64,000 bases of DNA from UMGS1883 sp045636425 (GTDB lineage: Bacteria; Bacillota; Clostridia; UMGS1883). The stretch spans positions 72,923 to 136,922 of the forward strand of contig JAZTXM010000014.1 of assembly GCA_045636425.1 (NCBI GenBank), read 5' to 3'. The position numbers were made by a program, and so were the translations under genes. The notes under the pieces were generated by a model. It worked only from the letters and a program-made list of their open reading frames with translations. It was not told the origin of the DNA and ran no database searches. Shown one piece after another: positions 39,339 through 48,512 of the stretch (position 1 is the first letter of the stretch; every line of letters starts with the position of its first letter).

Positions 39339-41481
39339 AAAACTTCATGGTAAGTGAAATCCTTTTTTTCTCTTTGTCAACGTCAAGAATTTTCACCTTT
39401 ACAATATCGCCTACGCTTAAAACATCCGTGGGGTGCTTAATAAATTTATTTGAAATCTGCGATATGTGGACAAGTCCGTCCTGATGCACGCCGATGTCAA
39501 CAAATGCACCAAAGTCAATTACATTTCGTACAGTCCCCTCCAAAATCATGCCGACTGTAAGCTCATCAAGGGACATGCAGCCACTGCGAAGAAGCGGCTT
39601 GGGAAGCTCGTCACGCATATCTCTGCCGGGCTTTGCAAGAGTATCGCAAATGTCACGCAGAGTAAACATACCTATATCAAACTGCGTGCATATTTCCTCT
39701 GCAATTTCCTTTGTCACACGGCTTAAAATATCGGGGAAGCTGCTTTTTGCAATTTCCTCTTTGCCATATCCGCATTTTTCAATAAGTGCTTTTGCCGCAT
39801 CATAGCTTTCGGGGTGTACCGAGGTGTTATCCAAAAATTCCTTTCCGCCGGGAATACGCATGAAGCCGGCACACTGAATAAACGCTTTTTCTCCAAGCTT
39901 GCTTACTTTGAGAAGCTCGCGTCTTTTTGTGAAAGAACCGTTTTCCTCTCTGTATGCCACGATGTTTTTCGCCACAGCAGAGGAAATGCCCGAAATATAT
40001 CCGAGTAGCGATGCCGATGCCGTATTAAGGTCAACGCCTACGCTGTTCACGCAGTCCTCAACGACTCCGCCCAAAGCTCCGGAAAGCTTTTTCTGATTGC
40101 AGTCGTGCTGATACTGCCCTACGCCGATTGAACGGGGGTCTATTTTAACAAGCTCTGCCAATGGGTCCTGAAGCCTTCTTGCAATTGAAACGGCACTGCG
40201 TAAAGATACATCATAGTCGGGAAATTCCTTCGCCCCAAGCTCACTGGCACTGTACACAGAAGCACCTGCCTCCGATACGACCATATATTTAACATCTCTT
40301 TCAAGCTCTCCGATAAGGGAGGCGATAAACTTTTCGCTTTCTCCCGTAGCCGTACCGTTACCGATTGAAACAAGGGTTACGTTATGTTTTTCTATCATAC
40401 CGCGAACTTGCTTTTTTGCTTTTTCTATGTCGTGATGCTCAAGGGTGAAGTAGCCGACGCCTGTTTCCAGTACCTTGCCCGTGGAATCAACTACAGCCAA
40501 TTTACAGCCTGTTCTGTAACCGGGGTCAACACCTAACACAATATGTCCTTTAACGGGCGGTGTCATAAGAAGATTTTTCAGATTTACGCTGAAAAGTGAA
40601 ATCGCCCCGTTTTGCGCACGCTCCGTAAGGTCAGTACGGATTTCATTTTCAATAGAGGGTGCAATAAGTCTTTTGTAGCTGTCAATTGCCGCCTCTTTTA
40701 CAAGGTCAGCGAGAGGTGAGGATTCGTTTGTGATTACTTCCTTAAACAGAAAATTTGTGATTATATCAGCATCAAGCTCAATTTTGATGCTGAGAACATC
40801 CTCTTTTTCTCCGCGGTCCATTGCCAGAATTCTGTGGTCGGCAACAGCCTTTACAGGCTCGGAAAATTCGTAATACATCTGATATACGCTGTTTTCGCCC
40901 TTGCCCTGCTTGCTGCAAATTACGCCGTTCATATAGGTAAGGCGGCGTATGCTTTTGCGGTAGTCTGCATTGTCCGAGATGTCCTCGGCAATAATATCCT
41001 TTGCACCGGAGATTGCATCTTCTGCAGATAAAACGCCCTTTTCCTCGTCAATGTACTTTGCGGCTTCCTCGTTAATATCACCGCCAAATGTCTGCTCCAT
41101 AATTAAAGACGCCAATGGAGCAAGCCCTTTTTCACGTGCCACGCTTGCGCGTGTTTTTCTTTTGGGACGGTACGGGCGGTAAATATCCTCAAGCTCGGTA
41201 AGTGTTTTTGCATTATTAACCGCCGCGGTGATTTCATCGGTAAGCTTACCCTGCTCGTCAATAAGCCTTATTATTTCGCCCTTTCTTTCCTCGATTGCAC
41301 GAAGTGCCGCCAACCTGTCGGAAATCGAGCGGATAAGCTGGTCGTCCATGTTCCCTGTAAGCTCCTTGCGGTATCGGGCAATAAAGGGAATGGTGTTTCC
41401 TTCATCCAGGAGATTTATTACGTTTTGTGTTTTTGTTTCATCTGTTTTAAACTCGTTGCATAACTGTTTTAATATATCCAT
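39337..41481 (-). CDS. tex: Tex family RNA-binding transcription accessory protein
   Basis: Tex (714 residues) is a multi-domain nucleic-acid-binding protein. It has an N-terminal helical domain (NVINLLDEGNTIPFIARYRKELTGNMDD), the YqgF-like RNase H fold (HIVLGVDPGYRTGCKLAVVD), helix-hairpin-helix repeats (ASLLGYISGISSAVAKNIVAYREENGSF) and a C-terminal S1 domain (GMILEGTVRNVIDFGAFVDIGVHQDGLVHISQ). It is the last gene of the minus-strand holA operon. Its precise cellular role is not settled in the family. Confidence 0.95.
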   Translation of the reverse strand: MDILKQLCNEFKTDETKTQNVINLLDEGNTIPFIARYRKELTGNMDDQLIRSISDRLAALRAIEERKGEIIRLIDEQGKLTDEITAAVNNAKTLTELEDIYRPYRPKRKTRASVAREKGLAPLASLIMEQTFGGDINEEAAKYIDEEKGVLSAEDAISGAKDIIAEDISDNADYRKSIRRLTYMNGVICSKQGKGENSVYQMYYEFSEPVKAVADHRILAMDRGEKEDVLSIKIELDADIITNFLFKEVITNESSPLADLVKEAAIDSYKRLIAPSIENEIRTDLTERAQNGAISLFSVNLKNLLMTPPVKGHIVLGVDPGYRTGCKLAVVDSTGKVLETGVGYFTLEHHDIEKAKKQVRGMIEKHNVTLVSIGNGTATGESEKFIASLIGELERDVKYMVVSEAGASVYSASELGAKEFPDYDVSLRSAVSIARRLQDPLAELVKIDPRSIGVGQYQHDCNQKKLSGALGGVVEDCVNSVGVDLNTASASLLGYISGISSAVAKNIVAYREENGSFTKRRELLKVSKLGEKAFIQCAGFMRIPGGKEFLDNTSVHPESYDAAKALIEKCGYGKEEIAKSSFPDILSRVTKEIAEEICTQFDIGMFTLRDICDTLAKPGRDMRDELPKPLLRSGCMSLDELTVGMILEGTVRNVIDFGAFVDIGVHQDGLVHISQISNKFIKHPTDVLSVGDIVKVKILDVDKEKKRISLTMKF

Positions 41482-41492
41482 TGTTTATTACC

Positions 41493-42068
41493 TCACATTG
41501 AGAAAATTGCACCAACCGCGCCTGCTATTATAATATAGAAAATGGGATGAAGCTTTATTTTATTTGTGCATATTAAAAGCACCGTGAAAAGAATAGCCGC
41601 TTTAATATCAAGCATTTTTAAAAGAGAATTTCCTCCCTTTGTAAATATACCGCTTTTGATCATAGCTACTGCCGCGGTGGCAATCATTCCCGTTACCGCA
41701 GGGCGTATGGCATAAAAACTGCGGGACACAAATTTATTTTCCTTAAATGCCGTAAGTATTCTTGCAACAATCAAAATAATAATAACGGAGGGTAAAATCA
41801 AGGCAAGTGTAGCAATAAACCCTCCTAAAATTGCTCCGAGAGTGCCGAATTTATCATAGCCTACGGTGTAGCCCACATAGGTTGCCATATTTACGCCAAT
41901 GGGGCCGGGTGTGGATTCTCCCACGGCAATCATATTGCCCAAGGTTTCGCGGGTGAACCAACCCCATTTTTCCGACATTGCAGTAAGGAAAGGAATAGTG
42001 GCAAGTCCTCCTCCTATTGAAAAAAGACCTGTCTTAAAAAATTCTATAAAAAGATAAAGGTAAATCAT
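41493..42068 (-). CDS. chrA: chromate transporter, half-size subunit B
   Basis: A 191-residue polytopic protein of the CHR family. It has FSIGGGLATIPFLTAMSEKWGWFT near the N-terminus and AVGESTPGPIGVNMATYVGY, the conserved proline-glycine motif, with about six hydrophobic helices. It overlaps the other half by four bases (ATGA). Short CHR pairs work together; chromate or another anion export is the family role, the natural substrate here is unknown. Confidence 0.88.
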   Translation of the reverse strand: MIYLYLFIEFFKTGLFSIGGGLATIPFLTAMSEKWGWFTRETLGNMIAVGESTPGPIGVNMATYVGYTVGYDKFGTLGAILGGFIATLALILPSVIIILIVARILTAFKENKFVSRSFYAIRPAVTGMIATAAVAMIKSGIFTKGGNSLLKMLDIKAAILFTVLLICTNKIKLHPIFYIIIAGAVGAIFSM

Positions 42069-42619
42069 TTGTCGCGTCCTCCTTTACCCATAGTAGCCAG
42101 CCCTATAAGTGCCGCCGCCAGCACTACAAATACGGGGGACAGCCCCGGAAAAATTAATGATATTGCAAAGGAGGATACGGCAAGAAATACGCAAAGATAG
42201 TCTTTTATTGCTTTTTTGCCCATTGTAATAACAGCATTAACTATAAGCACTGCAACCACCACTCGTATTCCGCCGAAGATGTGCTGCACTATTTCATACT
42301 CCATAAAATTCTGAAGCACGGAGGCAATAACCGTTATTATAAAAAGCGAGGGGAGAACAACCCCAAAGGTTGCCGCAATAGCCCCTAAAACGCCCTTTTG
42401 CTTATAACCCACAAAGGTTGCCGTGTTTACGGCAATAACGCCGGGGGTGCATTGTGCAACTGCATAGTAATCAAGCACTTCCTCATCGCTTGCCCATTTT
42501 TTATTGTCCACCACTTCTTTCTGAATCAGGGACAGCATGGCATAGCCGCCGCCAAAGGTGAAAGCGCCGATTCTGAAAAAAGCAGAAAATAATTGCCATA
42601 AAACCTTCAATTTCGTCAC
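42065..42619 (-). CDS. chrA: chromate transporter, half-size subunit A
   Basis: A 184-residue CHR-family half transporter with FRIGAFTFGGGYAMLSLIQKEVV and AVAQCTPGVIAVNTATFVGYKQKG, parallel to the other half but clearly distinct. Adjacent, overlapping genes show the two-component (SCHR) form. It starts two bases after rqcP. Confidence 0.88.
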   Translation of the reverse strand: MTKLKVLWQLFSAFFRIGAFTFGGGYAMLSLIQKEVVDNKKWASDEEVLDYYAVAQCTPGVIAVNTATFVGYKQKGVLGAIAATFGVVLPSLFIITVIASVLQNFMEYEIVQHIFGGIRVVVAVLIVNAVITMGKKAIKDYLCVFLAVSSFAISLIFPGLSPVFVVLAAALIGLATMGKGGRDK

Positions 42620-42621
42620 TC

Positions 42622-42870
42622 CTAATTATTTTCAAGTACCGTATAGAGAGAGGCAGCATCATTTTTTAAGGTATGCTCCTTTATGTCCTCGATGCGAACC
42701 TTAATAAGCCTTTCGCCAAAACGAATTTCCACAATATCGCCGCATTTTATTTCGGCACTTGCTTTGCATACCTTGCCGTTAATGCTCACTCGTCCTGCAT
42801 CACAAGCTTCGTTTGCAACGGTGCGGCGTTTTATAATTCTGGAAACCTTTAAAAATTTATCTATTCTCAT
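42622..42870 (-). CDS. rqcP: S4-domain RNA-binding protein RqcP
   Basis: An 82-residue protein that is almost only an S4 domain: MRIDKFLKVSRIIKRRTVANEACDAGRVSINGKVCKASAEIKCGDIVEIRFG. It matches RqcP/YabO, which assists ribosome-associated quality control (alanine tailing of stalled chains with RqcH). Heat-shock Hsp15 is the related alternative. Confidence 0.9.
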   Translation of the reverse strand: MRIDKFLKVSRIIKRRTVANEACDAGRVSINGKVCKASAEIKCGDIVEIRFGERLIKVRIEDIKEHTLKNDAASLYTVLENN

Positions 42871-42879
42871 AAGTTAACC

Positions 42880-44247
42880 TCATTCATTAAAGAATACATG
42901 AAAAGCTCTGTATGCCATATATACGTCAAGCTTTGCCACAACCTCAAAGGGTGCGTGCATGCTAAGCACAGGCACTCCGCAGTCAACCGTTTCCACACCT
43001 AAGTTTGCAACGTACTGTGCGATTGTACCGCCGCCGCCTGCATCCACCTTTCCAAGCTCTGCCACGTGCCACAAAATATCGTTGTTGTTGAAAAGAGTAC
43101 GCACCTTGCTCATAAGCTCGGCAGAGGCATCGCTTGAGCCGCTTTTCCCGCGAGCACCCGTGTATTTGGAAATTGCAATGCCGTAATTTATTTTAGCACT
43201 GTTACGCTTTTCATAGGGAGCGGGGAAATTGGGGTCGAATGCGGCGTTAACGTCAGCACTCAGGCAGTAGCTTCTGTCAAGCGTGCGAAGAAGGTTAAGC
43301 TCTGTCGCACCCTCGCCTTTTTTGTCCAGCATTTCAAGAAGCACGAGCTTCATAAAATCGCTCTTTGCACCTGTGTTTCCCATGCTTCCCACTTCTTCTT
43401 TATCGGTAAGAATACAAACAGCCGTCTTATCACACGCCTCGGTAGTAAGAATTGCCATAAGGGAGGGATATGCACAAACTCTGTCGTCGTGACCGTAAGA
43501 GCCGATAAGGCTTCGGTCAAAACCTACATCCTTTGCATTTGCGGCAGGAACTATCTGAAGCTCTGCACTGAGGAAGTCCTCCTCGCATATGCCATATTTT
43601 TCGTTAAGCAGGGAAAGAATATTTGCCTTCACGCCGTCCTTTTCCTCGTCCCTCAGGGGGATTGAACCGATAAGGAGATTAAGCTGTTCGCCCTCAATGA
43701 CTGTAGAGGGAGTCTTTTTCATCTGCTCCTGTGCTAAATGGGGAAGAAGGTCTGTAATAACAAAGGTAACGTCATCGTTTTCATCTCCGATGCGTACATT
43801 CACGGCTTCACCGTCTTTTTTTATCACTACGCCGTGAAGAGCAAGCGGAATTGTGCCCCACTGGTATTTCTTTATTCCACCATAGTAATGGGTCTTAAAA
43901 TACGCCATTTCCCCATCTTCGTACAAGGGGTTAGGCTTAAGGTCAAGACGGGGTGCATCAATGTGTGCCCCCACGATGTTTACGCCCGATGTAATGAGCT
44001 CGCTTCCGATTACTGCTAAAACTACAGAGCGAAGCTTATTTACAGCGTAAATTTTGTCGCCCTCTTTAAGGGTTTCAAAGCTATCGAGGGGCTTAAATCC
44101 GCAGTCCTCCGCAAAGCGAATTGCCTCCCGGACGGATTCTCTTTCCGTCTTGCATTTTGTGAGAAAGTCCTTATATCCCTCGGAAAAATTAAAAACCAAA
44201 TCCTTGTCAATATCGGTTGACCAACCGTTTTTAAGCTCGTATTTCAT
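42880..44247 (-). CDS. M18-family zinc aminopeptidase
   Basis: A 455-residue tetrahedral-type aspartyl/leucyl aminopeptidase. Metal and active-site motifs are GAHIDAPRLDLKPNPLY, DKEEVGSMGNTGA and a C-terminal MHAPFEVVAKLDVYMAYRAF histidine. It releases N-terminal residues from peptides in the cytoplasm. ATG 44247 follows AAAGGA; the longer frame to 44301 overlaps holA and is not conserved. It lies between holA and rqcP. Confidence 0.92.
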   Translation of the reverse strand: MKYELKNGWSTDIDKDLVFNFSEGYKDFLTKCKTERESVREAIRFAEDCGFKPLDSFETLKEGDKIYAVNKLRSVVLAVIGSELITSGVNIVGAHIDAPRLDLKPNPLYEDGEMAYFKTHYYGGIKKYQWGTIPLALHGVVIKKDGEAVNVRIGDENDDVTFVITDLLPHLAQEQMKKTPSTVIEGEQLNLLIGSIPLRDEEKDGVKANILSLLNEKYGICEEDFLSAELQIVPAANAKDVGFDRSLIGSYGHDDRVCAYPSLMAILTTEACDKTAVCILTDKEEVGSMGNTGAKSDFMKLVLLEMLDKKGEGATELNLLRTLDRSYCLSADVNAAFDPNFPAPYEKRNSAKINYGIAISKYTGARGKSGSSDASAELMSKVRTLFNNNDILWHVAELGKVDAGGGGTIAQYVANLGVETVDCGVPVLSMHAPFEVVAKLDVYMAYRAFHVFFNE

Positions 44248-44266
44248 ATTAAAAATCCTTTCCGTC

Positions 44267-45268
44267 TTAATAATACTTGTATTCTGCAATAATTGTCTCA
44301 AGTGCCGCCCAGCCGCCTAAAAGCCCCTGCTTGATTTTCCTGTCACATTCACAGCAGAGCGAAACCAATGTCTGTATATTTTCGAGCTTGATTTTCTCTG
44401 CCTTGCGTGTGCATTTTTCCACCGAATAGCCGCCTCCCAATGTGGCGGCCACCTTGCTGTGGGGCATGCCACCCAGTAGGTGGAGCTTTGCGTGGTATAT
44501 GGTTATCAGCTGATTTGAAAGAAGCGACAAGATTGACACAGGCTCCTGTTTTAAGGACCGCAGGGTATAAAGCAGGTTAAAGCAGATTTCACGCCTGCCG
44601 TCAAATATTGCATCTATCAGCCCGAAAACATTTTCCGTCACAGGCTTTACAATCACACTGTCAATATCTTCTTTGGTAATTTGAGGGGCTTTTGAAAAGG
44701 AGAGTATTTTCTCAAGCTCAATTTTTATTGACTGCATGCTTCGGTCAAGGGAATTTATCAGGTAAGAAGCATTTTTAACATCAATGGTTTTCCCGCTCGC
44801 GGCGGCGATTTTTGCCACCCAGCTTCTAAGATTTGCCTCTGTTCGCAGCGGAAATTCAACAACCACCGCACCGCCTTTTTCGGCAGCTTTACGTACGGGA
44901 CCTGCCTTTTTCCCTTTTTCGGGGGAGTTTTCCCATATAATCACACAGTTAAAATCAGCCACGTTCTGGAAAAGCTTTTCCCATTGAGCACGGTTTTTGA
45001 TATTGCCCGAAAAAAGCCCGCATTTTCTGAAAACAACAAGCTTCCTTTCGCTCATAACGGGAAGCGTTTCCATAAAATCCCCTGCCTCGGAAACGGGCGG
45101 AAGCTCGGTAAAGCTCTTAAAATTCATCATTTCCGACCATTCTTCAACAAGTGCTTTTTTAATCTCACCTATGCAGAATTCAATCAGATATTCCTCCGCC
45201 CCTTCAAAAATATAAAGGGGTGCAAATTTCCTCTCTTTAATTGTACTGCGAAGCTCCTCGTAATACAT
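44267..45268 (-). CDS. holA: DNA polymerase III subunit delta
   Basis: The clamp-loader wrench subunit (333 residues). It has an AAA+-like fold without a Walker A motif: PLYIFEGAEEYLIEFCIGEIKKAL, KLVVFRKCGLFS, CVIIWENSPEKGKKAGPVRK, and the C-terminal collar LLSNQLITIYHAKLHLLGG. It partners dnaX (13502). It is the first gene of the minus-strand operon, divergent from cdd. Confidence 0.92.
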   Translation of the reverse strand: MYYEELRSTIKERKFAPLYIFEGAEEYLIEFCIGEIKKALVEEWSEMMNFKSFTELPPVSEAGDFMETLPVMSERKLVVFRKCGLFSGNIKNRAQWEKLFQNVADFNCVIIWENSPEKGKKAGPVRKAAEKGGAVVVEFPLRTEANLRSWVAKIAAASGKTIDVKNASYLINSLDRSMQSIKIELEKILSFSKAPQITKEDIDSVIVKPVTENVFGLIDAIFDGRREICFNLLYTLRSLKQEPVSILSLLSNQLITIYHAKLHLLGGMPHSKVAATLGGGYSVEKCTRKAEKIKLENIQTLVSLCCECDRKIKQGLLGGWAALETIIAEYKYY

Positions 45269-45383
45269 AAATATCTATCCTCTATAAAACATAAAAATAC
45301 ATAATATATTTTACCATATTTTTGGAAGAAGTTCAATAAAAAATATATTTTTATAGAGCTTTTGCAAACTTTTTTCGAAATGG

Positions 45384-45412
45384 TTGATTTTTTCCACTTT
45401 CAGCTATATACT
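45384..45412 (+). promoter_or_regulatory. promoter of cdd-pdp
   Basis: TTGATT at 45384-45389 and TATACT at 45407-45412, spacer 17, in the gap divergent from holA. Confidence 0.7.
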
Positions 45413-45435
45413 TTAAATAGAGAGGGAGAGGTAAA

Positions 45436-45831
45436 ATGAGGAAAGAAGAACTTATAGGAAACGCTATGGCGGCAATGAAAAATGCATATGCACCCTATTC
45501 AAAATTTACCGTGGGTGCTGCACTTTTAGGAGCAAGCGGAAAAGTGTACTTCGGCTGTAACGTGGAAAACGCCTCCTTTGGTGCAACAAGCTGTGCGGAA
45601 AGAACTGCATTTACGAGTGCGGTAGCTCATGGCGAAAAAGAATTTTGCTCAATTGCCATAGTAGGAGGAAAAGGCGGCAGAGTAGAAAAGTATTGCCCAC
45701 CCTGCGGGATTTGCAGACAGATAATGAGCGAGTTTTGCAAAAAGGATTTTAAGATTTATCTTTATAACGGGGTTGAAATCAAAACCTGTACCTTAGAGAA
45801 ATTACTGCCCGAATCCTTTGACTTGAGGTGA
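45436..45831 (+). CDS. cdd: cytidine deaminase
   Basis: A 131-residue zinc enzyme that turns cytidine and deoxycytidine to uridines. It has YSKFTVGAALLGASG, the CAE motif NVENASFGATSCAERTAF and PCGICRQIMSEF with the zinc cysteines. It is co-transcribed with pdp six bases on, forming a pyrimidine salvage pair. Confidence 0.95.
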   Translation: MRKEELIGNAMAAMKNAYAPYSKFTVGAALLGASGKVYFGCNVENASFGATSCAERTAFTSAVAHGEKEFCSIAIVGGKGGRVEKYCPPCGICRQIMSEFCKKDFKIYLYNGVEIKTCTLEKLLPESFDLR

Positions 45832-45837
45832 ACGGAT

Positions 45838-47133
45838 ATGTATAACATCATAAGAAAAAAACGCGACGGTAAGGAATTGTCACGTGAAGAAATACAAAAA
45901 TTTATAACGGGATATACAAACGGAGAAATTCCCGACTATCAGGCATCGGCACTCCTTATGGCAATTTGCTTTGTCGGCATGACGGAAAGGGAAACTGCCG
46001 ATTTAACCATGGCAATGGCACAGAGCGGAGACAGCATAGATTTGTCAATGCTGGGAGAACTTTCTTCCGATAAGCACAGTAGCGGCGGAGTGGGGGATAA
46101 GACAACTCTGATTGCAATACCCATTGCGGCGGTGCTGGGGTGCAAAATAGCGAAAATGAGCGGCAGAGGACTTGGACACACAGGCGGAACAATAGATAAG
46201 CTTGAATCCATAGAGGGCTACTTAACGGAGCTTTCACCCGAAAAGTTTATAGAGCAGACTCAAAAAACAGGGATAGCGCTTACGGCTCAAAGCGGAAATT
46301 TGGCCCCTGCCGATAAGAAAATATATGCCCTTCGTGATGTTACCGCCACGGTGGACAGCATACCGCTTATTGCTTCCAGTATAATGAGCAAAAAGCTTGC
46401 TTCGGGGGCAAAGAACATCGTTTTAGATGTGAAAGTGGGGAGCGGTGCTTTCATGAAGGATATAGAAAGTGCACGTTCTTTGGCACAATGCATGGTATCA
46501 ATCGGTAAAAACTCAGGCAGAAACGTCCGTGCCGTTCTTTCAAATATGGATGTGCCTTTGGGAAACTGTATTGGGAACAGCTTGGAAGTGATTGAGTCGG
46601 TGAACGTGCTGAAAGGAAAAGGCGATAAAAATCTTTTGGATATAAGCTGTATTTTAGCGGCACACATGGCATCAATGGCACTTAAAAAACCTTATGAGAA
46701 AATGCTTGAGGAAGCTTATACAGCAGTGGTCAGCGGTGCTGCCTATGAAAAATTCCTTGCCTGGATAAAGGAGCAGGGAGGAAATACAGAATATATTGAA
46801 AACACGGACCTTTTTGAAAAAGCTTCCTTAGAGTTAGAAGTGAAAAGCGAAAAAACAGGCTACATATCCTCCTTGAACGCACAGGCAATCGGAAATATTT
46901 GCGTGGAAGCAGGCGGTGGACGAAAGGAAAAAGAGGACAAAATTGATTACTCGGCAGGGATTATTTTGCTAAGACAAAGATGCGATTGGGTAGAAAAAGG
47001 CGAGGTCATTGCAAAGATTTATACCAATAAGGAAAACGTAGCGAAAAAATTGCAGAGCGATTTCCTGTCTGCTGTAGAAATTTCAGGTGAATGTCCCAAG
47101 AAACAACCGCTTGTATATGAAGTGGTGGAGTGA
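45838..47133 (+). CDS. pdp: pyrimidine-nucleoside phosphorylase
   Basis: It phosphorolyses uridine and thymidine to base plus (deoxy)ribose-1-phosphate (431 residues). Motifs: IIRKKRDGKELSREEIQKFITGYTNGEIPDYQASALLMAI, KHSSGGVGDKTTL (phosphate loop) and MSGRGLGHTGGTIDKLESI. The last 80 residues are the C-terminal alpha/beta lobe. It follows cdd, which supplies uridine. Confidence 0.95.
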   Translation: MYNIIRKKRDGKELSREEIQKFITGYTNGEIPDYQASALLMAICFVGMTERETADLTMAMAQSGDSIDLSMLGELSSDKHSSGGVGDKTTLIAIPIAAVLGCKIAKMSGRGLGHTGGTIDKLESIEGYLTELSPEKFIEQTQKTGIALTAQSGNLAPADKKIYALRDVTATVDSIPLIASSIMSKKLASGAKNIVLDVKVGSGAFMKDIESARSLAQCMVSIGKNSGRNVRAVLSNMDVPLGNCIGNSLEVIESVNVLKGKGDKNLLDISCILAAHMASMALKKPYEKMLEEAYTAVVSGAAYEKFLAWIKEQGGNTEYIENTDLFEKASLELEVKSEKTGYISSLNAQAIGNICVEAGGGRKEKEDKIDYSAGIILLRQRCDWVEKGEVIAKIYTNKENVAKKLQSDFLSAVEISGECPKKQPLVYEVVE

Positions 47134-47163
47134 CAAAATTTTGTTTTCGTTATGAAAAAAGAC

Positions 47164-47192
47164 TTGCAATCCTCACTGCCAAGTGGTATACT
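47164..47192 (+). promoter_or_regulatory. promoter of the thiamine operon
   Basis: TTGCAA at 47164-47169 and TATACT at 47187-47192 with a 17-base spacer, 20 bases before the TPP riboswitch. Confidence 0.75.
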
Positions 47193-47210
47193 GTAAAAAA
47201 CAAATAAAGA

Positions 47211-47300
47211 ACGGGAGCTTGTATGACAGGCTGAGAGGAAGGTATGACCTTCGACCGAGAACCTGATTTGGATAATGCCAACGTAGGGATGCCGAAGCTA
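47211..47300 (+). promoter_or_regulatory. TPP riboswitch (THI element)
   Basis: The aptamer is unmistakable: GGCTGAGAGGAAGG (P2-P3 with the CUGAGA core), GACCGAGAACCTGATTTGGATAATGCCAACGTAGGGATG with the CCTGAT and GGATAATGCCA elements of P4-P5. With bound thiamine pyrophosphate it should favour the terminator at 47328. It is the switch for thiW-thiM-thiE-thiD. Confidence 0.96.
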
Positions 47301-47327
47301 AGGCTTCAGGAATAACAATGGATTATT

Positions 47328-47360
47328 GGAAGTTACCAAGTCAGGTAGCTTCCTTTTTTA
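47328..47360 (+). terminator. riboswitch-controlled terminator
   Basis: GGAAGTTACC (47328-47337) pairs with GGTAGCTTCC (47344-47353), followed by TTTTTT. A GAAGC-TAAG-GCTTC hairpin between aptamer and terminator could be part of the antiterminator. Confidence 0.88.
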
Positions 47361-47450
47361 TTTGCACTATTGTACTAAGGGAGGTGAAGAAGCAGCTTCC
47401 GAGCATTTCGGACGGATATTAAGCGAGCGCTTTGTATCTTGTATTTTGCG

Positions 47451-47511
47451 ATGGGAACCCGTGTTTCGGGGTGAGAGGAGAAAATTGATTCTTGACCGAA
47501 TAGGGGATGTA
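47451..47511 (+). promoter_or_regulatory. possible decayed second TPP aptamer
   Basis: GGGGTGAGAGGAG...TTCTTGACCGAATA...GGGGATG lines up in order with GGCTGAGAGGAAGG...CTTCGACCGAGA...TAGGGATG of the intact riboswitch, but the P4-P5 part (CCTGAT/ATAATGCCA) is missing. It could be a degenerate tandem aptamer or chance. Confidence 0.35.
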
Positions 47512-47638
47512 AAAAAAGTCCAGACCACAAAAAGGCAATTATAATACGGGTTGAAGGCAGTTTGAAATCGCCAAAATGTGGTAATTTGGTTGAAAAATCT
47601 CACCTTATTCGATTTTTCTTAGTTTTTAAGCCTTTTTG

Positions 47639-47758
47639 TTACGAACAAACTTCGCCACTCGACGTACCCACGTACGCCTTCGGGTAACCTAAAAAAGCCT
47701 ATAAAAGGCTTTTTTAGCTCAGTTTGTCCGTTCTGAAGCGTTTTTTTCTATCCCCTAA
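47639..47758 (+). repeat. structured intergenic repeat, copy A
   Basis: This 120-base element shares most of its sequence with 62461-62566. Parts in order: ACGAACAAACT terminal arm, CGTAC...GTACG hairpin, CCTTCGGG mini-loop, a variable perfect stem (CTAAAAAAGCC/GGCTTTTTTAG here), the returning arm AGTTTGTCCGT, then T-rich sequence ending TATCCCCTAA. It lies 40 bases before thiW. The other 350 bases between the riboswitch terminator and this repeat hold no recognisable gene. Confidence 0.85.
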
Positions 47759-47798
47759 GGCTTTGCCTTGTAATATATCGTGAAAAGAGGAATTTCAA

Positions 47799-48512
47799 AT
47801 GACAAATCAAAAAAAGTTACTTAAGATGCTTGTGCTTTCAATGCTGATTGCAGTCGGGGTGGTTATCTCCCCGATACTCCGAGTTGAGGGAATGTGTCCG
47901 ATGGCACATTTTATCAATATTGTATGCTCTGTTTTTCTGGGACCGTGGTATTCGCTTTTATGTGCAACACTCATAGGTTTTATTCGCATGGCTACAATGG
48001 GAATACCGCCGATTGCATTAACGGGTGCAATATTCGGTGCATTCCTGTCAGGCGTTTTTTATCGTGTATCGAAAGGAAAGATAATCTTCGCAGTAATCGG
48101 TGAAATTATCGGTACGGGTATCATCGGAGCGTTGGCATCCTATCCCGTTATGACATTTCTATGGGGCAAGGAAGGTTTAAGCTGGATATTCTATGTCCCG
48201 TCCTTTGTGTGCGGAACACTTATCGGAGGAAGTATTGCCTATGTATTTCTGCGTAAGCTTGCAGATAACGGATTGCTTTCTGAGATGCAAGGCATGCTCG
48301 CGTCAAAATGCTATCAGGATAAAAGCACAATTCTCTCAAATTCCGCAACCATTGCAGCCTTTGGTGCGATACTGTTTGTAGTAATTGAGGTTACGTCGGA
48401 TATGTTTAAGCTGACATCGCCTGTGTTTGACGTTTTGTCGGTAGCGTCCCTTATTGTATGTATCGTGCTGGCGGCTATATATTATATTTTCAAGAGGGTG
48501 AAAAAAGAGTGA
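47799..48512 (+). CDS. thiW: ECF transporter S component ThiW (thiazole uptake)
   Basis: A 237-residue membrane protein with about six helices, starting KLLKMLVLSMLIAVGVVISPILRVEGMCPMAHFINIVCSVFLGPWYSLLCA, the pattern of the ThiW family of energy-coupling-factor substrate-binding subunits. It is predicted to import hydroxyethylthiazole for ThiM. The C-terminal 70 residues form an additional helix region. It is the first gene after the TPP riboswitch; no ECF A/A'/T genes are near, so it must use shared modules. Confidence 0.9.
   Translation: MTNQKKLLKMLVLSMLIAVGVVISPILRVEGMCPMAHFINIVCSVFLGPWYSLLCATLIGFIRMATMGIPPIALTGAIFGAFLSGVFYRVSKGKIIFAVIGEIIGTGIIGALASYPVMTFLWGKEGLSWIFYVPSFVCGTLIGGSIAYVFLRKLADNGLLSEMQGMLASKCYQDKSTILSNSATIAAFGAILFVVIEVTSDMFKLTSPVFDVLSVASLIVCIVLAAIYYIFKRVKKE

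Noticed and set aside
47326..47544. 72-aa ORF after the TPP riboswitch
   Set aside because: It starts inside the riboswitch terminator, has no ribosome site and runs through the possible decayed aptamer.
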